DNA of 64,000 nucleotides from Roseovarius sp. SCSIO 43702 (GTDB lineage Bacteria; Pseudomonadota; Alphaproteobacteria; Rhodobacterales; Rhodobacteraceae), in the NCBI RefSeq assembly GCF_019599045.1, contig NZ_CP080623.1, positions 2,626,501-2,690,500 of the forward strand, given 5' to 3'. Below the pieces are notes generated by a model, which was not told the DNA's origin, did no database searches, and saw nothing but the letters and a program-made list of their open reading frames with translations. Numbering within the stretch: the first letter of the stretch is position 1; each line of letters begins with the position of its first letter. Shown piece after piece: positions 1 through 8,941 of the stretch. A program made the position numbers and the translations under genes.

Positions 1-100
1 CGTCGGCGTGAACGGACGGGTCTGGGCGTCACGTTGACCATGTATCGCAAGCAAGAGCAAGCCCGCACCACGGCCGATGGCCGGGGCCCCGCGCGAAAAC

Positions 101-120
101 GCCAGCCCGCAAGGGCTGGC
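101..120 (-). terminator. Hairpin terminator after the PRC-barrel gene
   Basis: A perfect 8-bp stem (GCCAGCCC/GGGCTGGC) closes a 4-base loop. On the minus strand the stem is followed by GTTTTC, so it fits a short intrinsic terminator for the leftward PRC-barrel gene that ends 29 bases away. No other feature is seen in the first 148 bases. Confidence 0.6.
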
Positions 121-148
121 GCTTCGACAGGGTCATGACCTGGAACGG

Positions 149-520
149 TCAGTCCTTCCACTCGGGAAGTGCCTTCATCTCGTCCTCGGTCATGTCCACG
201 ATCATGCGGTCATTCTCGCGCGAGATCTGGTCGAGATTGATGACCACTTCCTTCTCGCCGATGCCGAGGAAGCCGCCCACTTCGGCGGAAACGGCCATCG
301 CCTTGCCGTCGCGGGTGAAGAGCACGTCCTCGATCTCGCCGATCTTGTCGCCGCCGGTGGTATAGATGTCTGTGTCCTCGATCTTCTCGACCGTGGTGCC
401 GAAAGGTTCGATGACGACCTTGTCGAATTCCACGAGGTCGGTCGCGGATTGCGCGGTGGCGACCCCCGCGATGCCGGTGGCCATGATTGCGGCGAGTGCG
501 GTTGTGGTGAGCGTCTTCAT
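149..520 (-). CDS. Secreted PRC-barrel domain protein
   Basis: A 123-residue protein with a clear signal peptide (about residues 1-23, ending VATAQS), so it is probably periplasmic. The rest is one PRC-barrel fold, with the typical GDKIGEIEDVLF strand followed by the AVSAEVGGFLGIGEKEV strand. PRC-barrels are small beta-barrels that mediate protein or RNA contacts; the exported alphaproteobacterial ones have no defined function. The start is set by a strong AAAGGAGG 6-8 bases upstream; an in-frame upstream extension would remove the signal peptide from the N-terminus. A paralogue of similar design lies near the other end of the window (start 62011). It stands alone with its own terminator. Confidence 0.85.
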   Translation of the reverse strand: MKTLTTTALAAIMATGIAGVATAQSATDLVEFDKVVIEPFGTTVEKIEDTDIYTTGGDKIGEIEDVLFTRDGKAMAVSAEVGGFLGIGEKEVVINLDQISRENDRMIVDMTEDEMKALPEWKD

Positions 521-625
521 GTCGTTCCTCCTTTGCGTGTCGGTGACAGTTGCAAGGCCAACGGCCACCGCGCGCGCATGTTCCAGCGGCGTGGCGCAGA
601 ATCTCCGGGCACGGCGCGATGCCGC

Positions 626-1702
626 TCAGCGATGCCGCTCACCGGACGCGCGGAGCGGTCGCGAAGGGCGCGTTTCGCTTGGCCCTTGCGCCTCTTCTCC
701 CAGCCGGTCGAGCCAGGCCCGGCCCAGCCGCGCGGTGGTGGCGGCGAAACCGGGGGCGAGCTTTCGCGGCTCGGGGGCCTCGATGTGGCTGCCGATCCAC
801 GCCAGAAGCGCCATGCGACGCAGCATGACGAACGTGTCGATCTCGGCCTCTTCCCCGGGCGAGAGGTCGCGGACCGAGCGGTAGCCCCGGACCCATGCGG
901 CCTTGATCGCCGGGATGCGGGGGTCGTCCTCGATGAAGCTGATGGCGGCCGCGAAATCGTAGAGGAACCAGCCCCAGCCACAATCGTCGAAGTCGATGAG
1001 GCGCGTGCCGCCCTCGTCCACCAAGAGGTTGGCGAGGCGCATGTCGGCATGGATGAGGTTGAAGCGGTCGGGCGGCCGGCCGAAGGCGTCGAGCCGCGCG
1101 CGCACCCTCTGCTCGACGCGCTCCAGCACCTCGCGGATCTCCCCGGTCACTTCCGGCGCGTCGCGCCAGTCGCCCCAGGTGGCGCGGGGGCCGAACACCG
1201 CCTCGGCGTCCCAGGTGAGACGCTCGAACCGGGCGGGTTTCTCCCAGTGCAGGACATGCGCGTGACAGCGCGCCGCGATGGCGCCGAGTTCCTCGAATCC
1301 CGGCGTCAGGTCGCCCCTCTCGTCCGGCGCGGTGCCCTCCACGAAATGAAACAGCACCATGTGGCGTGGCGCATCGAGCCCCTCGGCGCGGCCCGTCTGG
1401 ATCGGGTCTCCGTTGCGGCCCGGATAAAAGCCCGGAGTCGTGACCACCCCCGACGCGCCGAGCGCCTCGAGCCAGGCCAGCTCGCATTCGATGGCGCGGC
1501 GGCTGTGGTAGTTCTCGCGATGGATGCGCAGGACGGCCCGGAAGCCGCCGGCGCCTTCGACGAGATAGGTGGCATTCTCGGCCACGTTGAACAGTCGTGC
1601 AGTCGCCCCCTCCGGCACCGCGTCCCAGAGCGGCAGCGCGGCTTGCGCCATTTCGCCCAGATGGCGCAGAAGTTCTGCCAGCGGCATGTCCGGCGTCGAC
1701 AT
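626..1702 (-). CDS. APH/ThrB-type small-molecule phosphotransferase
   Basis: A 358-residue protein of the aminoglycoside phosphotransferase / homoserine kinase type II family. An N-lobe (residues 30-120) is followed by the catalytic loop HADMRLANLL (D220 as base, N225) and the metal-binding IDFDD (D237). The substrate cannot be read from sequence; relatives phosphorylate homoserine, choline, hydroxylysine or other amino alcohols. The chosen start follows GGGAGACGAG and removes a long low-quality extension. It lies 56 bases downstream of the amidohydrolase gene on the same strand, so it may belong to the catabolic operon upstream, but the gap is wide enough for a separate promoter. Confidence 0.8.
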   Translation of the reverse strand: MSTPDMPLAELLRHLGEMAQAALPLWDAVPEGATARLFNVAENATYLVEGAGGFRAVLRIHRENYHSRRAIECELAWLEALGASGVVTTPGFYPGRNGDPIQTGRAEGLDAPRHMVLFHFVEGTAPDERGDLTPGFEELGAIAARCHAHVLHWEKPARFERLTWDAEAVFGPRATWGDWRDAPEVTGEIREVLERVEQRVRARLDAFGRPPDRFNLIHADMRLANLLVDEGGTRLIDFDDCGWGWFLYDFAAAISFIEDDPRIPAIKAAWVRGYRSVRDLSPGEEAEIDTFVMLRRMALLAWIGSHIEAPEPRKLAPGFAATTARLGRAWLDRLGEEAQGPSETRPSRPLRASGERHR

Positions 1703-1758
1703 CTCGTCTCCCGTCACGTCTTTCGCGGCCTCGCTATACAGACCTCTGCCGTCGCGGC

Positions 1759-3384
1759 CTAGATCCCCCCGAACACGGCCTCTCCCGCCACGTATGTCGC
1801 GACCACCCCGATCTCGTGGATCCGCTCGGGCGGACAGGTGAAGATGTCGGTGTCGAGGATCGCGAAATCGCCCAGCATCCCCGGCACGAGCCGTCCCTTG
1901 AGATGCTCCTCGCGCCCCGCGAAGGCGCCGAGCGTGGTGTAGGCTTCGAGCGCTTCGTGCACGCTGACCGCCTGGCTCGCGTCGAGCGATGCCCCCGACG
2001 ACGTGACGCGATTGACCATCGAATGGATGCCGCGCATCGGGTTCGGGTGGCAGACCGGCGCGTCGGAATGGCCCGGCGCGATCACGCCCGCGTCTATCAT
2101 GTCGCGGTGCGGCCACATGTGGCGCATCGCCTCGGCGCCCCGGTTGGCGATGTAGGCGTCGCCCAGATCATAGGCAAAGCCGGTGGCCGACGAACAGATC
2201 ACCCCCATCCGCTTCAGCCGGTCGAGGATCGGAGGCGTCACGTTGCAGCAATGCTCGACCCGCATCCGGTGATCGTCGCGCGGATGCGCGTCGAGCGCGG
2301 CCTGGAACCCGTCGAGGACGAAGTCGATGCCCCGGTCGCCCACCCCGTCCGCACCCACCAGCAGCCCCGCGCCATGCGCCTGCGTCACCCGCTCGTTGAA
2401 ATCGCCCTGTTCATAAAGAAGCATCCCGCAATTGTTCTCGGGCTCACCCAGCACGCGCTGGCCGACATAGGGCGTGTAATAGGCCGCCGTGCGCCCCGAG
2501 GTGGAGCAATCGGGGCACCATTCGACCCCGGTGAGGCGGATCCACTCGTCGCCCATGCCCGTGCGCCAGCCCGCGCGGATGATGGAGCGGATGAGCTCGT
2601 CCTCCCGCCCCGAGGCGAGAAGCCCGACGCGCAGGCGCAGGTCGCCCGCCTCGCGCATCATCTGGTAGGCCTTGATCCCGTTGGTCGAGGCGAGAGAGTT
2701 GTGCACCGAGGTGATGCCGAACCCCGCGAACCGGTCGAAGACCTGTATGAGGCCGCTCGCGAATTGTTCGGGAGTATAGCCGTCCTGGATGTGGTTCACG
2801 ACCTCGTGCGCCGCCGTCTCGCGCAGAAGCCCGGTGAGGCGGCCCGTCGCGGGATCGCGGTCGAGCTTGCCGAAGGGCGGGTCGGGGCTGTCGTCGGTAT
2901 AGCCCACCGCCGCCATCGCCGCGCTGTTGACGAGGCCCAGATGCGCGTCGCGGCGATAGATGAAGACCGGGTTGTCGCCCGCCGCGGCATCGAGTTCCGC
3001 AAGCGTCGGATAGCCGCCCATCCGCGTGTCGTCGAAGCCGAAGCCCACGAACCATTCGCGCGCCGGCTTGCCGCGCAGGTCGCGGCGGATGAGGCTCAGC
3101 AGGCCCTCGCGGTCGGGACGCAGCTCGCCCAGGTCGATCCAGCGGCCCAGCCGCGCGCCGTGCATGTCGGGGTGACAATGGCTGTCGATCAGCCCCGGGA
3201 TGACCGTGCGCCCGCCACAGGCGATCACGTCCGCGTCGGGCGCGAAGGCGCGGATGTCGGCGGTGGCGCCGGTCGCCACGATCCGCCCGCGCGAGAGGGC
3301 CATCGCCTCGGCGAACTCGCCCTCGCGCCGCATGGTGGCGATCTTGGCATCCACCACGATGGTATCCACGCGTTCCGATTGCAT
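1759..3384 (-). CDS. YtcJ-like amidohydrolase
   Basis: A 541-residue metal-dependent hydrolase of the amidohydrolase superfamily (Amidohydro_3, YtcJ group). It has the N-terminal composite barrel, then the metal-binding IDSHCHPD motif (H69, H71), a VEHCC segment and GHSDAPVCHPNP near the end of the TIM barrel. Members hydrolyse C-N bonds in amides, cyclic imides or N-formyl compounds; the substrate here is unknown. It is the last enzyme of a leftward series (aldehyde dehydrogenase, luciferase-like oxidoreductase, AA_synth protein, alpha/beta hydrolase, this gene). The start ATG is preceded by GGAAGGAGAC. Length is normal for the family and no key residue is obviously missing. Confidence 0.82.
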   Translation of the reverse strand: MQSERVDTIVVDAKIATMRREGEFAEAMALSRGRIVATGATADIRAFAPDADVIACGGRTVIPGLIDSHCHPDMHGARLGRWIDLGELRPDREGLLSLIRRDLRGKPAREWFVGFGFDDTRMGGYPTLAELDAAAGDNPVFIYRRDAHLGLVNSAAMAAVGYTDDSPDPPFGKLDRDPATGRLTGLLRETAAHEVVNHIQDGYTPEQFASGLIQVFDRFAGFGITSVHNSLASTNGIKAYQMMREAGDLRLRVGLLASGREDELIRSIIRAGWRTGMGDEWIRLTGVEWCPDCSTSGRTAAYYTPYVGQRVLGEPENNCGMLLYEQGDFNERVTQAHGAGLLVGADGVGDRGIDFVLDGFQAALDAHPRDDHRMRVEHCCNVTPPILDRLKRMGVICSSATGFAYDLGDAYIANRGAEAMRHMWPHRDMIDAGVIAPGHSDAPVCHPNPMRGIHSMVNRVTSSGASLDASQAVSVHEALEAYTTLGAFAGREEHLKGRLVPGMLGDFAILDTDIFTCPPERIHEIGVVATYVAGEAVFGGI

Positions 3385-3450
3385 GATCCGTCTCCTTCCC
3401 AGGTCGGCGGGAGCGTGGCACGGAGACGCCCGGTCGGGCAAGGGGAAGGA

Positions 3451-4254
3451 TCAGGCGAGGCGCGACAGGAACCCGCGCAGGGGCGCAAGGAAGAGGTCGG
3501 GCCGCTCGACAAGACCCAGGTGCCGCAGCCCCGGCAGGATCACCACGTCGGCCTCGTCCATCTCGCCCGCGATGGCCCAGCTCATCGCCGGGGTCGAGCC
3601 GATATCGTCCTCGCAGGTCATGACGAGCGCGGGATGGCGCAGCCGCGGAACCGGGCGGATCAGTTCGGTCACACCTTCCGCCAGCACGCGGCGGGCGGCG
3701 GCGTAGCCCTGGGGATCACAGGCCAGCACCGCCTCGCGCACGCGGGCGACGCGCTCGGGTTCGGCGTCGCGGAAATCCTCGGTGAACCACCTTGCGAGCG
3801 CCGCGTCGAGCGTGGCGGCGGGGCCGCCCTCGGCGCTCGCGCGGGCCTGCGCCTCGACCTTGCGCTGAAGTGCCTCGCCCCGTTCGTGCGGCGAGTTGAG
3901 GATCGCGAGGCCCGAGACGCGGTCCGGGTGGTCCATCGCCACGCGCCGGTTGATCATCCCGCCCAGCGAGAAGCCCACCAGCGCCGCGCGCGCGATGCCC
4001 GCCGCGTCCATCAGCGCCGTGACCTGCGCGCCGAGCGCCGCCAGGTCGAGCGCGCCTTCGGGCGGCGCGCTCTCGCCGTGGCCCGGCAGGTCATAGCTCA
4101 GGACGCGGTAATCGCGCGCGAGCTGCGGCGCGATCCGGTCCCATGTGACCGCGCGCGACAGCCCGAGCCCGTGGATCAGGACCACCGCCGGTGCGCCCTC
4201 GGGCCCGGCGAGATCATGGGCGGTGGCCACCGTCACGTCAGGTTGAGCGCCCAT
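3451..4254 (-). CDS. Alpha/beta hydrolase
   Basis: A 267-residue cytoplasmic alpha/beta-hydrolase fold enzyme. Visible elements are the oxyanion segment IHGLG (28-32), the nucleophile elbow GFSLGG with S96, an acidic residue in CEDD (about 213-216) and the catalytic histidine in GLRHLGLVERP (H245). It resembles the 3-oxoadipate enol-lactonase and other C-C or ester hydrolases, but the substrate cannot be assigned. Placement between the AA_synth and amidohydrolase genes suggests it works on an intermediate of the same degradation pathway. Confidence 0.8.
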   Translation of the reverse strand: MGAQPDVTVATAHDLAGPEGAPAVVLIHGLGLSRAVTWDRIAPQLARDYRVLSYDLPGHGESAPPEGALDLAALGAQVTALMDAAGIARAALVGFSLGGMINRRVAMDHPDRVSGLAILNSPHERGEALQRKVEAQARASAEGGPAATLDAALARWFTEDFRDAEPERVARVREAVLACDPQGYAAARRVLAEGVTELIRPVPRLRHPALVMTCEDDIGSTPAMSWAIAGEMDEADVVILPGLRHLGLVERPDLFLAPLRGFLSRLA

Positions 4255-4295
4255 CCGAACCCCTCCTTCAGCGTGCGTTTCGCGAGGTCTCCGGC

Positions 4296-4892
4296 CTAGA
4301 CACCCGCGGGGTTGTCGACGTCATGGCCCATCTCGCGCAGGTCGGCATAGCGGTCGCCGATGCGATGATTGGGATGTCCGCCGATCGACGCGCCCAGTGC
4401 CACGACGATCTCGTCATCGGCGGGGGCGTCGGGAATGACCGTGTGGATCGTCTGGTAATGCGAGCGTTTCCCGCCATCGTCCTTGTGCATGAGCGGGATG
4501 ACGAGCGCGGTGCCCGGTCCGCCGCGCGTGTTCGAGAAGACGAGGTAGGATTTCGCGCCCACCGCCTCGCGATAGCGGTTGCCGAACCAGAGCGAATGGG
4601 TCAGGCCCTGCCCGTGCTCGTTCTCGCCGCCGATGCCGGTGACGGACGCCTTGCCGTATCCCTCGAGCCGGTCGCCCGTGACGGTGAGGATCATGTCGGT
4701 CAGCATCTGGCCCAGCACGGGGCCGTGTTCGCGGATCTCGGGGCCCAGGTCCTCCACGTGGCCGCGCCCGAACCACGGGTTGCGGATGATCGCCATGGCA
4801 GCGACGAGCGTGGTGGGCTCCGCCACCTCCTTCCAGCCTTCCTTGTGCGTGGTCTGCACGAGGGTCAGCGTGCGGCGGATCTCAACCGGCAT
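4296..4892 (-). CDS. AA_synth (DUF1185) family protein
   Basis: A 198-residue protein of the 'amino acid synthesis' family (Pfam AA_synth, formerly DUF1185). Characteristic segments are RTLTLVQTTHKEGW near the N-terminus and the glycine-rich ASVTGIGGENEHGQ in the middle. The biochemical role of the family is not established despite its name; crystal structures exist for homologues. The gene overlaps the start-proximal flavin oxidoreductase gene by 11 bases and has AAGGAGATGG upstream, which indicates translational coupling. Its regular company of luciferase-like monooxygenase and amidohydrolase genes argues for a catabolic rather than biosynthetic role, which is my inference. Confidence 0.8.
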   Translation of the reverse strand: MPVEIRRTLTLVQTTHKEGWKEVAEPTTLVAAMAIIRNPWFGRGHVEDLGPEIREHGPVLGQMLTDMILTVTGDRLEGYGKASVTGIGGENEHGQGLTHSLWFGNRYREAVGAKSYLVFSNTRGGPGTALVIPLMHKDDGGKRSHYQTIHTVIPDAPADDEIVVALGASIGGHPNHRIGDRYADLREMGHDVDNPAGV

Positions 4893-5943
4893 GGGCCATC
4901 TCCTTCGCGTCGGCGAAGGCGGGCATCACCTTGTCGATGAAAAGCCGCAGCGAGCGTTTCTGTTGCTCCATGTCCATGCCCATCGAGGCGTAGTAGATGA
5001 ACGCGTCCACGCCCAGCGCCTCGTAGGCGCGCAGCTTCTCGGTGACCGTCTCGGGATCGCCGAAAAGGAGGTTTTCCTCGAGCATCGCCGGATCGACACG
5101 GGCATTTCCGTCAAGCTCCTCGAGGGGGACTTCCTCGGGGAAGCCGTTCACGACCTCGCCCTTCTTCATCATCAGGTTGCCGAACTGCGCGAGAACGTGA
5201 CGGATGCTGCGCAGCGCCTCCTCGCGGTCCTCGCTGGTCTCGTAGACCGCGCTGTGCCGCATGAGCGCCCAGGTCCCGTCAAAGCCCTTGCCGTGCTTGG
5301 CGACCGCGTCGTCGAGCCGCTGGCGATAGGTCTCGGCCTCGGCCATGGGCATGGTGAGCGGCCAGCTCATGATGTTGCAGCCGTGCTCGACCGCGTAGTC
5401 GAAGGTGATGGGCGCGCGCGCGGCGACCCAGACCGGCACGCGCTCCTGCACGGGCTTGGGGCAGGACGTGGCGGTGGGGAACTGCCAGAACTCTCCGTCA
5501 TGGGCGTAATCGCCCTCCCAGAGCTTCTGCACCACCGGTAGCATCTCCTGCATGTAGCGCCACGAATCGCGCTGATCGAGGCCCGGCTTCATGCGGTCGA
5601 ACTCGCGCTGGTAGGCACCCGAGCCGATGCCGAACTCGAGCCGGCCGTCGCTCAGCAGGTCGAGCAGCGCGGCCTCGCCGGCAAGGTTGATCGGGTGCCA
5701 GTAGGCGGCGTTCACCACGCCCACGCCAAGGCGGATGCTGGACGTGTGTTCGCCCCACCACGTCAGCATCTGGAACGGATTCGGCGCGATGGTCATCTCG
5801 ATGGCGTGGTGTTCGGCCGCCCAGGCGATCTCGAACCCGGCCTCGTCGGCCATCTTCACCATCTCGAGCGTGTGATCGCGCACCGCCTTCATGTCGGTCT
5901 CGGGGCTCATCCGCTCGAGGTTGATGGCAAGGTGGAATTTCAT
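4882..5943 (-). CDS. LLM-class flavin-dependent oxidoreductase
   Basis: A 353-residue bacterial-luciferase-like monooxygenase with a TIM barrel running from MKFHLAINLERM. Conserved points include WAAEHHAIEMT (flavin region), GVGVVNAAYWHP and GDPETVTEKLRAYEALGVD near the C-terminus. Such enzymes use reduced FMN from a separate reductase to oxygenate small substrates such as alkanesulfonates, nitrilotriacetate, pyrimidines or long-chain compounds; the substrate is unknown. No flavin reductase is encoded next to it. It sits 16 bases downstream of the aldehyde dehydrogenase and overlaps the AA_synth gene. Confidence 0.85.
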   Translation of the reverse strand: MKFHLAINLERMSPETDMKAVRDHTLEMVKMADEAGFEIAWAAEHHAIEMTIAPNPFQMLTWWGEHTSSIRLGVGVVNAAYWHPINLAGEAALLDLLSDGRLEFGIGSGAYQREFDRMKPGLDQRDSWRYMQEMLPVVQKLWEGDYAHDGEFWQFPTATSCPKPVQERVPVWVAARAPITFDYAVEHGCNIMSWPLTMPMAEAETYRQRLDDAVAKHGKGFDGTWALMRHSAVYETSEDREEALRSIRHVLAQFGNLMMKKGEVVNGFPEEVPLEELDGNARVDPAMLEENLLFGDPETVTEKLRAYEALGVDAFIYYASMGMDMEQQKRSLRLFIDKVMPAFADAKEMAHAG

Positions 5944-5959
5944 CGCGCGTCTCCTTTCG

Positions 5960-7438
5960 TCATCTCATCTGGAAGGGGTTGGACATCGGCGTGTCCGAGG
6001 TGTTCATCCACACGGTCTTGGGGCGGGTGTAGTCATAGACGGCCTGGAACCCGCTCTCGCGGCCATGCCCCGACGCCTTCACGCCGCCGAACTCGGCGAT
6101 GGGCGAGACCGCGCGGTAGGTGTTGACCCAGACGATCCCTGCCCGCACGCCGCGCGACATGCGAAGCGCGCGCGCGCCGTCGCGGGTGAAGATGCCCGCG
6201 GCCAGCCCGTGCTCGGACCCGTTGGCGAGGGTGAGCGCTTCGGCCTCGGTGCGAAAGCGCAGCACGCTCAACACCGGGCCGAAAAGCTCAGTATCCACGA
6301 TGGCGAGGTCGGGGCGCGGACAGTCCACGATCGTCGGTTCGAAATAAAGGTCGCTCCCCTGCCCCGCGGCGCGCTTGCCGCCGCAAAGGACGGTCGCGCC
6401 CTCCTCGGTGGCGCGGGCGATGTTGGCCTCGATCGTCTCGACCTGGCCCGGCGTGCAGAGCGGTCCCATCTGCGTCGCCTCGTCCATCGGGTCGCCCAGC
6501 CGCACCTCGCGCGCGATGCCGGCCATGCGCTCGAGGAACGCGTCGGCCACATCCTCGTGCACGACAAGCCGCGAGCCCGCGACGCAGGACTGTCCCGAAG
6601 CCCCGAAGATGCCCGCCACCGCGCCGTTGACCGCGCTTTCGAGATCGGCGTCGTCGAAGACGATGAAAGGCGACTTGCCACCCAGCTCGAGGCTCACCTG
6701 GGCAAAATTCGAGGCCGAATTCATCAGCACGTGCCGCGCCGCCACCGGCCCCCCGGTGAACGAGATCCGCGCGACGAGCGGATGCGAGGTGAGCGTGCGC
6801 CCGCAGGGATCGCCGTGCCCGGTCAGCAGGTTCACCACCCCGTCGGGAATGCCCGCCTCGGCAAAGAGCCGCCCGAACTCGAGAAGCACCGCGGGCGCGT
6901 GTTCCGAGAGCTTGAGCACCACCGTGTTGCCGGCGGCGAGCGCGGGGCCGAGCTTCACCGCGGTAAGGAAAAGCTGGCTGTTCCACGGCACGACGCCCGC
7001 CATCACGCCCAGCGGCTCGCGGCTGGTGAAGACGAACATGTCGGGCTTGTCGATGGGCAGGGTGTCGCCCTGGATCTTGTCGGCGGCCCCCGCGTAGAAA
7101 TGGAAGAATTCGCTGATGTATTTCGCCTGCCACCGCGTCTCGGCAAAGAGCTTGCCGGTGTCGCGCGTCTCGATCTCGCCCAGGCGCTCGGACTGATCGG
7201 CCAGCAGATCGCCCAGCCGGCGCAGGCAGCGCCCGCGCTCGGTCGGCGTCATCCGCGCCCAGGGCCCCTCGTAGCAGGCGCGGTGGGCGGCGCGCACGGC
7301 GCGGTCCACGTCCTCGGCGGTGGCCTCGGGCACGCTGGCCCAGACCGCGCCGGTGGCCGGGTTCATCGTGTCGAAGCGCGCGCCGTCGCCCGCATCGACC
7401 CACGCGCCGTCGATCAGCATCTGGTAGGTTTTCGTCAC
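5960..7438 (-). CDS. NAD(P)-dependent aldehyde dehydrogenase
   Basis: A 492-residue ALDH-superfamily enzyme. N153 in the PWN motif, E251 in LELGGKSP and the catalytic C285 in GQSCVAGSR are all present. It resembles the betaine-aldehyde/5-carboxymethyl-2-hydroxymuconate semialdehyde group but the substrate is not certain. I prefer the GTG start, which has CAGGG eight bases upstream and gives the usual TKTYQMLIDG N-terminus; a longer reading is possible. It is the first gene of the leftward catabolic operon and is divergent from the LysR gene, so it is likely under that regulator. Confidence 0.87.
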   Translation of the reverse strand: MTKTYQMLIDGAWVDAGDGARFDTMNPATGAVWASVPEATAEDVDRAVRAAHRACYEGPWARMTPTERGRCLRRLGDLLADQSERLGEIETRDTGKLFAETRWQAKYISEFFHFYAGAADKIQGDTLPIDKPDMFVFTSREPLGVMAGVVPWNSQLFLTAVKLGPALAAGNTVVLKLSEHAPAVLLEFGRLFAEAGIPDGVVNLLTGHGDPCGRTLTSHPLVARISFTGGPVAARHVLMNSASNFAQVSLELGGKSPFIVFDDADLESAVNGAVAGIFGASGQSCVAGSRLVVHEDVADAFLERMAGIAREVRLGDPMDEATQMGPLCTPGQVETIEANIARATEEGATVLCGGKRAAGQGSDLYFEPTIVDCPRPDLAIVDTELFGPVLSVLRFRTEAEALTLANGSEHGLAAGIFTRDGARALRMSRGVRAGIVWVNTYRAVSPIAEFGGVKASGHGRESGFQAVYDYTRPKTVWMNTSDTPMSNPFQMR

Positions 7439-7517
7439 TGTGGATACCCTGTTCGTCGCATCGGCGCGGACAATCGCACAGCGGATCAATTCTTGAAAAT
7501 GAAATGTTTCGCTTTAC

Positions 7518-7531
7518 AAGTTCGGAAACTT
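7518..7531. promoter_or_regulatory. Candidate LysR operator between divergent genes
   Basis: In the 113-base region between the aldehyde dehydrogenase and the LysR gene there is an inverted repeat AAGTT-CGGA-AACTT, overlapped by a second pair GTTTC (7506) / GAAAC (7525). LysR-type regulators bind interrupted dyads in such divergent regions. The assignment is positional only. Confidence 0.35.
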
Positions 7532-7551
7532 CGAATTTGGAGCCCGTCCCG

Positions 7552-8397
7552 ATGAACATCACCTCGCTGCGCACCTTCATCGCCATCGTCGACACCGGAA
7601 GCCTCGTGCGGGCGTCGCAGGTGCTCCATGTCACGCAATCCACCGTGACCGCGCGGCTCAAGACGCTCGAGGACGCGCTGGGCCAGCAGCTCGTCAACCG
7701 GCAGAAATCGGGCGTCACCCTGACGCCCGCGGGCACCAAGCTGCTGCGCTATGCGCGGATCATGACGGGACTCTGGCGGCAGGCGCAATACGAGACGGCG
7801 CTTCCGGCCGGGCTGAGCTCGGTCTGTACCTTCGGCTGCGACCGCGAGCTCTGGCACGGGCCGGGACGGGCCTTCTTCGACGGGGTGGTGTCGGGTCATC
7901 CGGACATGGCCGTCTCGGTCCAGCAGGGCAGCGGGCGCGACCTCGAGGACTGGCTTGCCTCGGGACAGGTGGACGTGATCCTGACCTACGACGCCATCAC
8001 GCGCGGCAACCAGACGGTGCATCCGCTCCCGCCCGAAGAGCTTGTCCTCTACTCGGACCGGCCCGAGACGCCCATCGACTCCGATCCGCGATATGTCTTC
8101 GTCGATCACGGCGAGGAGTATCGCCGCCAGCATGCCGAGACCTACCACGATGCCGGGATCGCGCGGATCAGCTTCGACAGCTCGTGGTGGGCGCTGCAAT
8201 TCCTGCTCGAGCGCGGCGGCTCGGCCTACCTGCCGCGCGCGCTGGCCGCGCCGCATGTGGAACGGGGCGCGCTCCACGTGCTCGAGGCGCCGGTCTACCT
8301 GCGCAAGAAGAACCTGATCGTGACCGACACGGCGGCGGAGAACTGGCCCTGGTTCGACGCGCTGGTCGAGACGCTGAAGGCGCCCCTGCACGCCTGA
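7552..8397 (+). CDS. LysR-family transcriptional regulator
   Basis: A 281-residue regulator. Residues 1-60 form the winged helix-turn-helix (SLRTFIAIVDTGSL, then ASQVLHVTQSTVTARLKTLE), followed by a substrate-binding domain with two alpha/beta lobes. The start at MNITSL gives the standard N-terminus and is preferred over an upstream in-frame codon. It is transcribed away from the aldehyde dehydrogenase operon, the classical arrangement for a LysR protein that activates its divergent neighbours in response to a pathway metabolite. The ligand is unknown. Confidence 0.88.
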   Translation: MNITSLRTFIAIVDTGSLVRASQVLHVTQSTVTARLKTLEDALGQQLVNRQKSGVTLTPAGTKLLRYARIMTGLWRQAQYETALPAGLSSVCTFGCDRELWHGPGRAFFDGVVSGHPDMAVSVQQGSGRDLEDWLASGQVDVILTYDAITRGNQTVHPLPPEELVLYSDRPETPIDSDPRYVFVDHGEEYRRQHAETYHDAGIARISFDSSWWALQFLLERGGSAYLPRALAAPHVERGALHVLEAPVYLRKKNLIVTDTAAENWPWFDALVETLKAPLHA

Positions 8398-8415
8398 TCC
8401 ACCCGGCCGGGCTCG

Positions 8416-8435
8416 GCAGGGGGCACGCCCCCTGC
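8416..8435. terminator. Hairpin between convergent LysR and bfr genes
   Basis: An 8-bp perfect stem (GCAGGGGG/CCCCCTGC) with a 4-base loop lies in the 55-base gap between the two convergent genes. It lacks a clear T-tract, so it may end transcription from either side only partly. Confidence 0.5.
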
Positions 8436-8452
8436 ATCATCCGGGGCGCGGC

Positions 8453-8941
8453 TTACTTCTCGGTGTCGTCCATCTTCGAGGCGTTCAGATGCGCGTAGTT
8501 CTGTTCGCCCACGCGCTCCAGCAGGTCGAGCTGCGTCTCGAGGAAGTCGATATGTCCTTCCTCGTCATAGAGAAGCTGGTCGAAAAGGTCCTTCGAGGTG
8601 TGATCGCTCACGCTCGCGCAGTATTCCCGCGCCTCGGTATAGAGCGCGCGCGCCTCGATCTCGGCGGCGAGGTCGCATTCGAGCGTTTCCTTGGGCGTCT
8701 GGCCGATGCGCAGCGGATCGAGCTTCTGCAGGTTCGGGTGGCCCTCGAGAAAGATGATCCGCTCGATCAGCTTGTCGGCGTGGTTCATCTCCTCGATGCT
8801 TTCCTCGCGGCTCTTCCGGGCCATCGCGCCGAGGCCCCAGTCCTCCTGAAGCTTGTAGTGGACCCAGTACTGGCTGATCGCCGTCAGCTCGCTGCGGAGT
8901 GCCTTGTTGAGGTATTCAATGACTTTCTTGTCGCCCTGCAT
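8453..8941 (-). CDS. bfr: Bacterioferritin
   Basis: A 162-residue haem-containing iron-storage ferritin that assembles into a 24-mer. The dinuclear ferroxidase ligands are all in the standard places: E18, E51, H54, E94, E127 and H130, and M52 can ligate the inter-subunit haem. Length matches the family. It is the last gene of a hemP-bfd-bfr series, and its start overlaps the end of bfd by 26 bases, which indicates coupled translation. Bacterioferritin takes up iron when it is plentiful, and the adjacent ferredoxin reduces the core to release it. Confidence 0.95.
   Translation of the reverse strand: MQGDKKVIEYLNKALRSELTAISQYWVHYKLQEDWGLGAMARKSREESIEEMNHADKLIERIIFLEGHPNLQKLDPLRIGQTPKETLECDLAAEIEARALYTEAREYCASVSDHTSKDLFDQLLYDEEGHIDFLETQLDLLERVGEQNYAHLNASKMDDTEK

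Noticed and set aside
77..1762. A 561-codon plus-strand open frame
   Set aside because: Antisense to the PRC-barrel and phosphotransferase genes; no domain, ribosome site or low-complexity-free core.
1597..4299. A 900-codon plus-strand open frame
   Set aside because: It lies opposite the amidohydrolase and alpha/beta hydrolase genes, has no recognisable domain, and shows the composition of a shadow frame.
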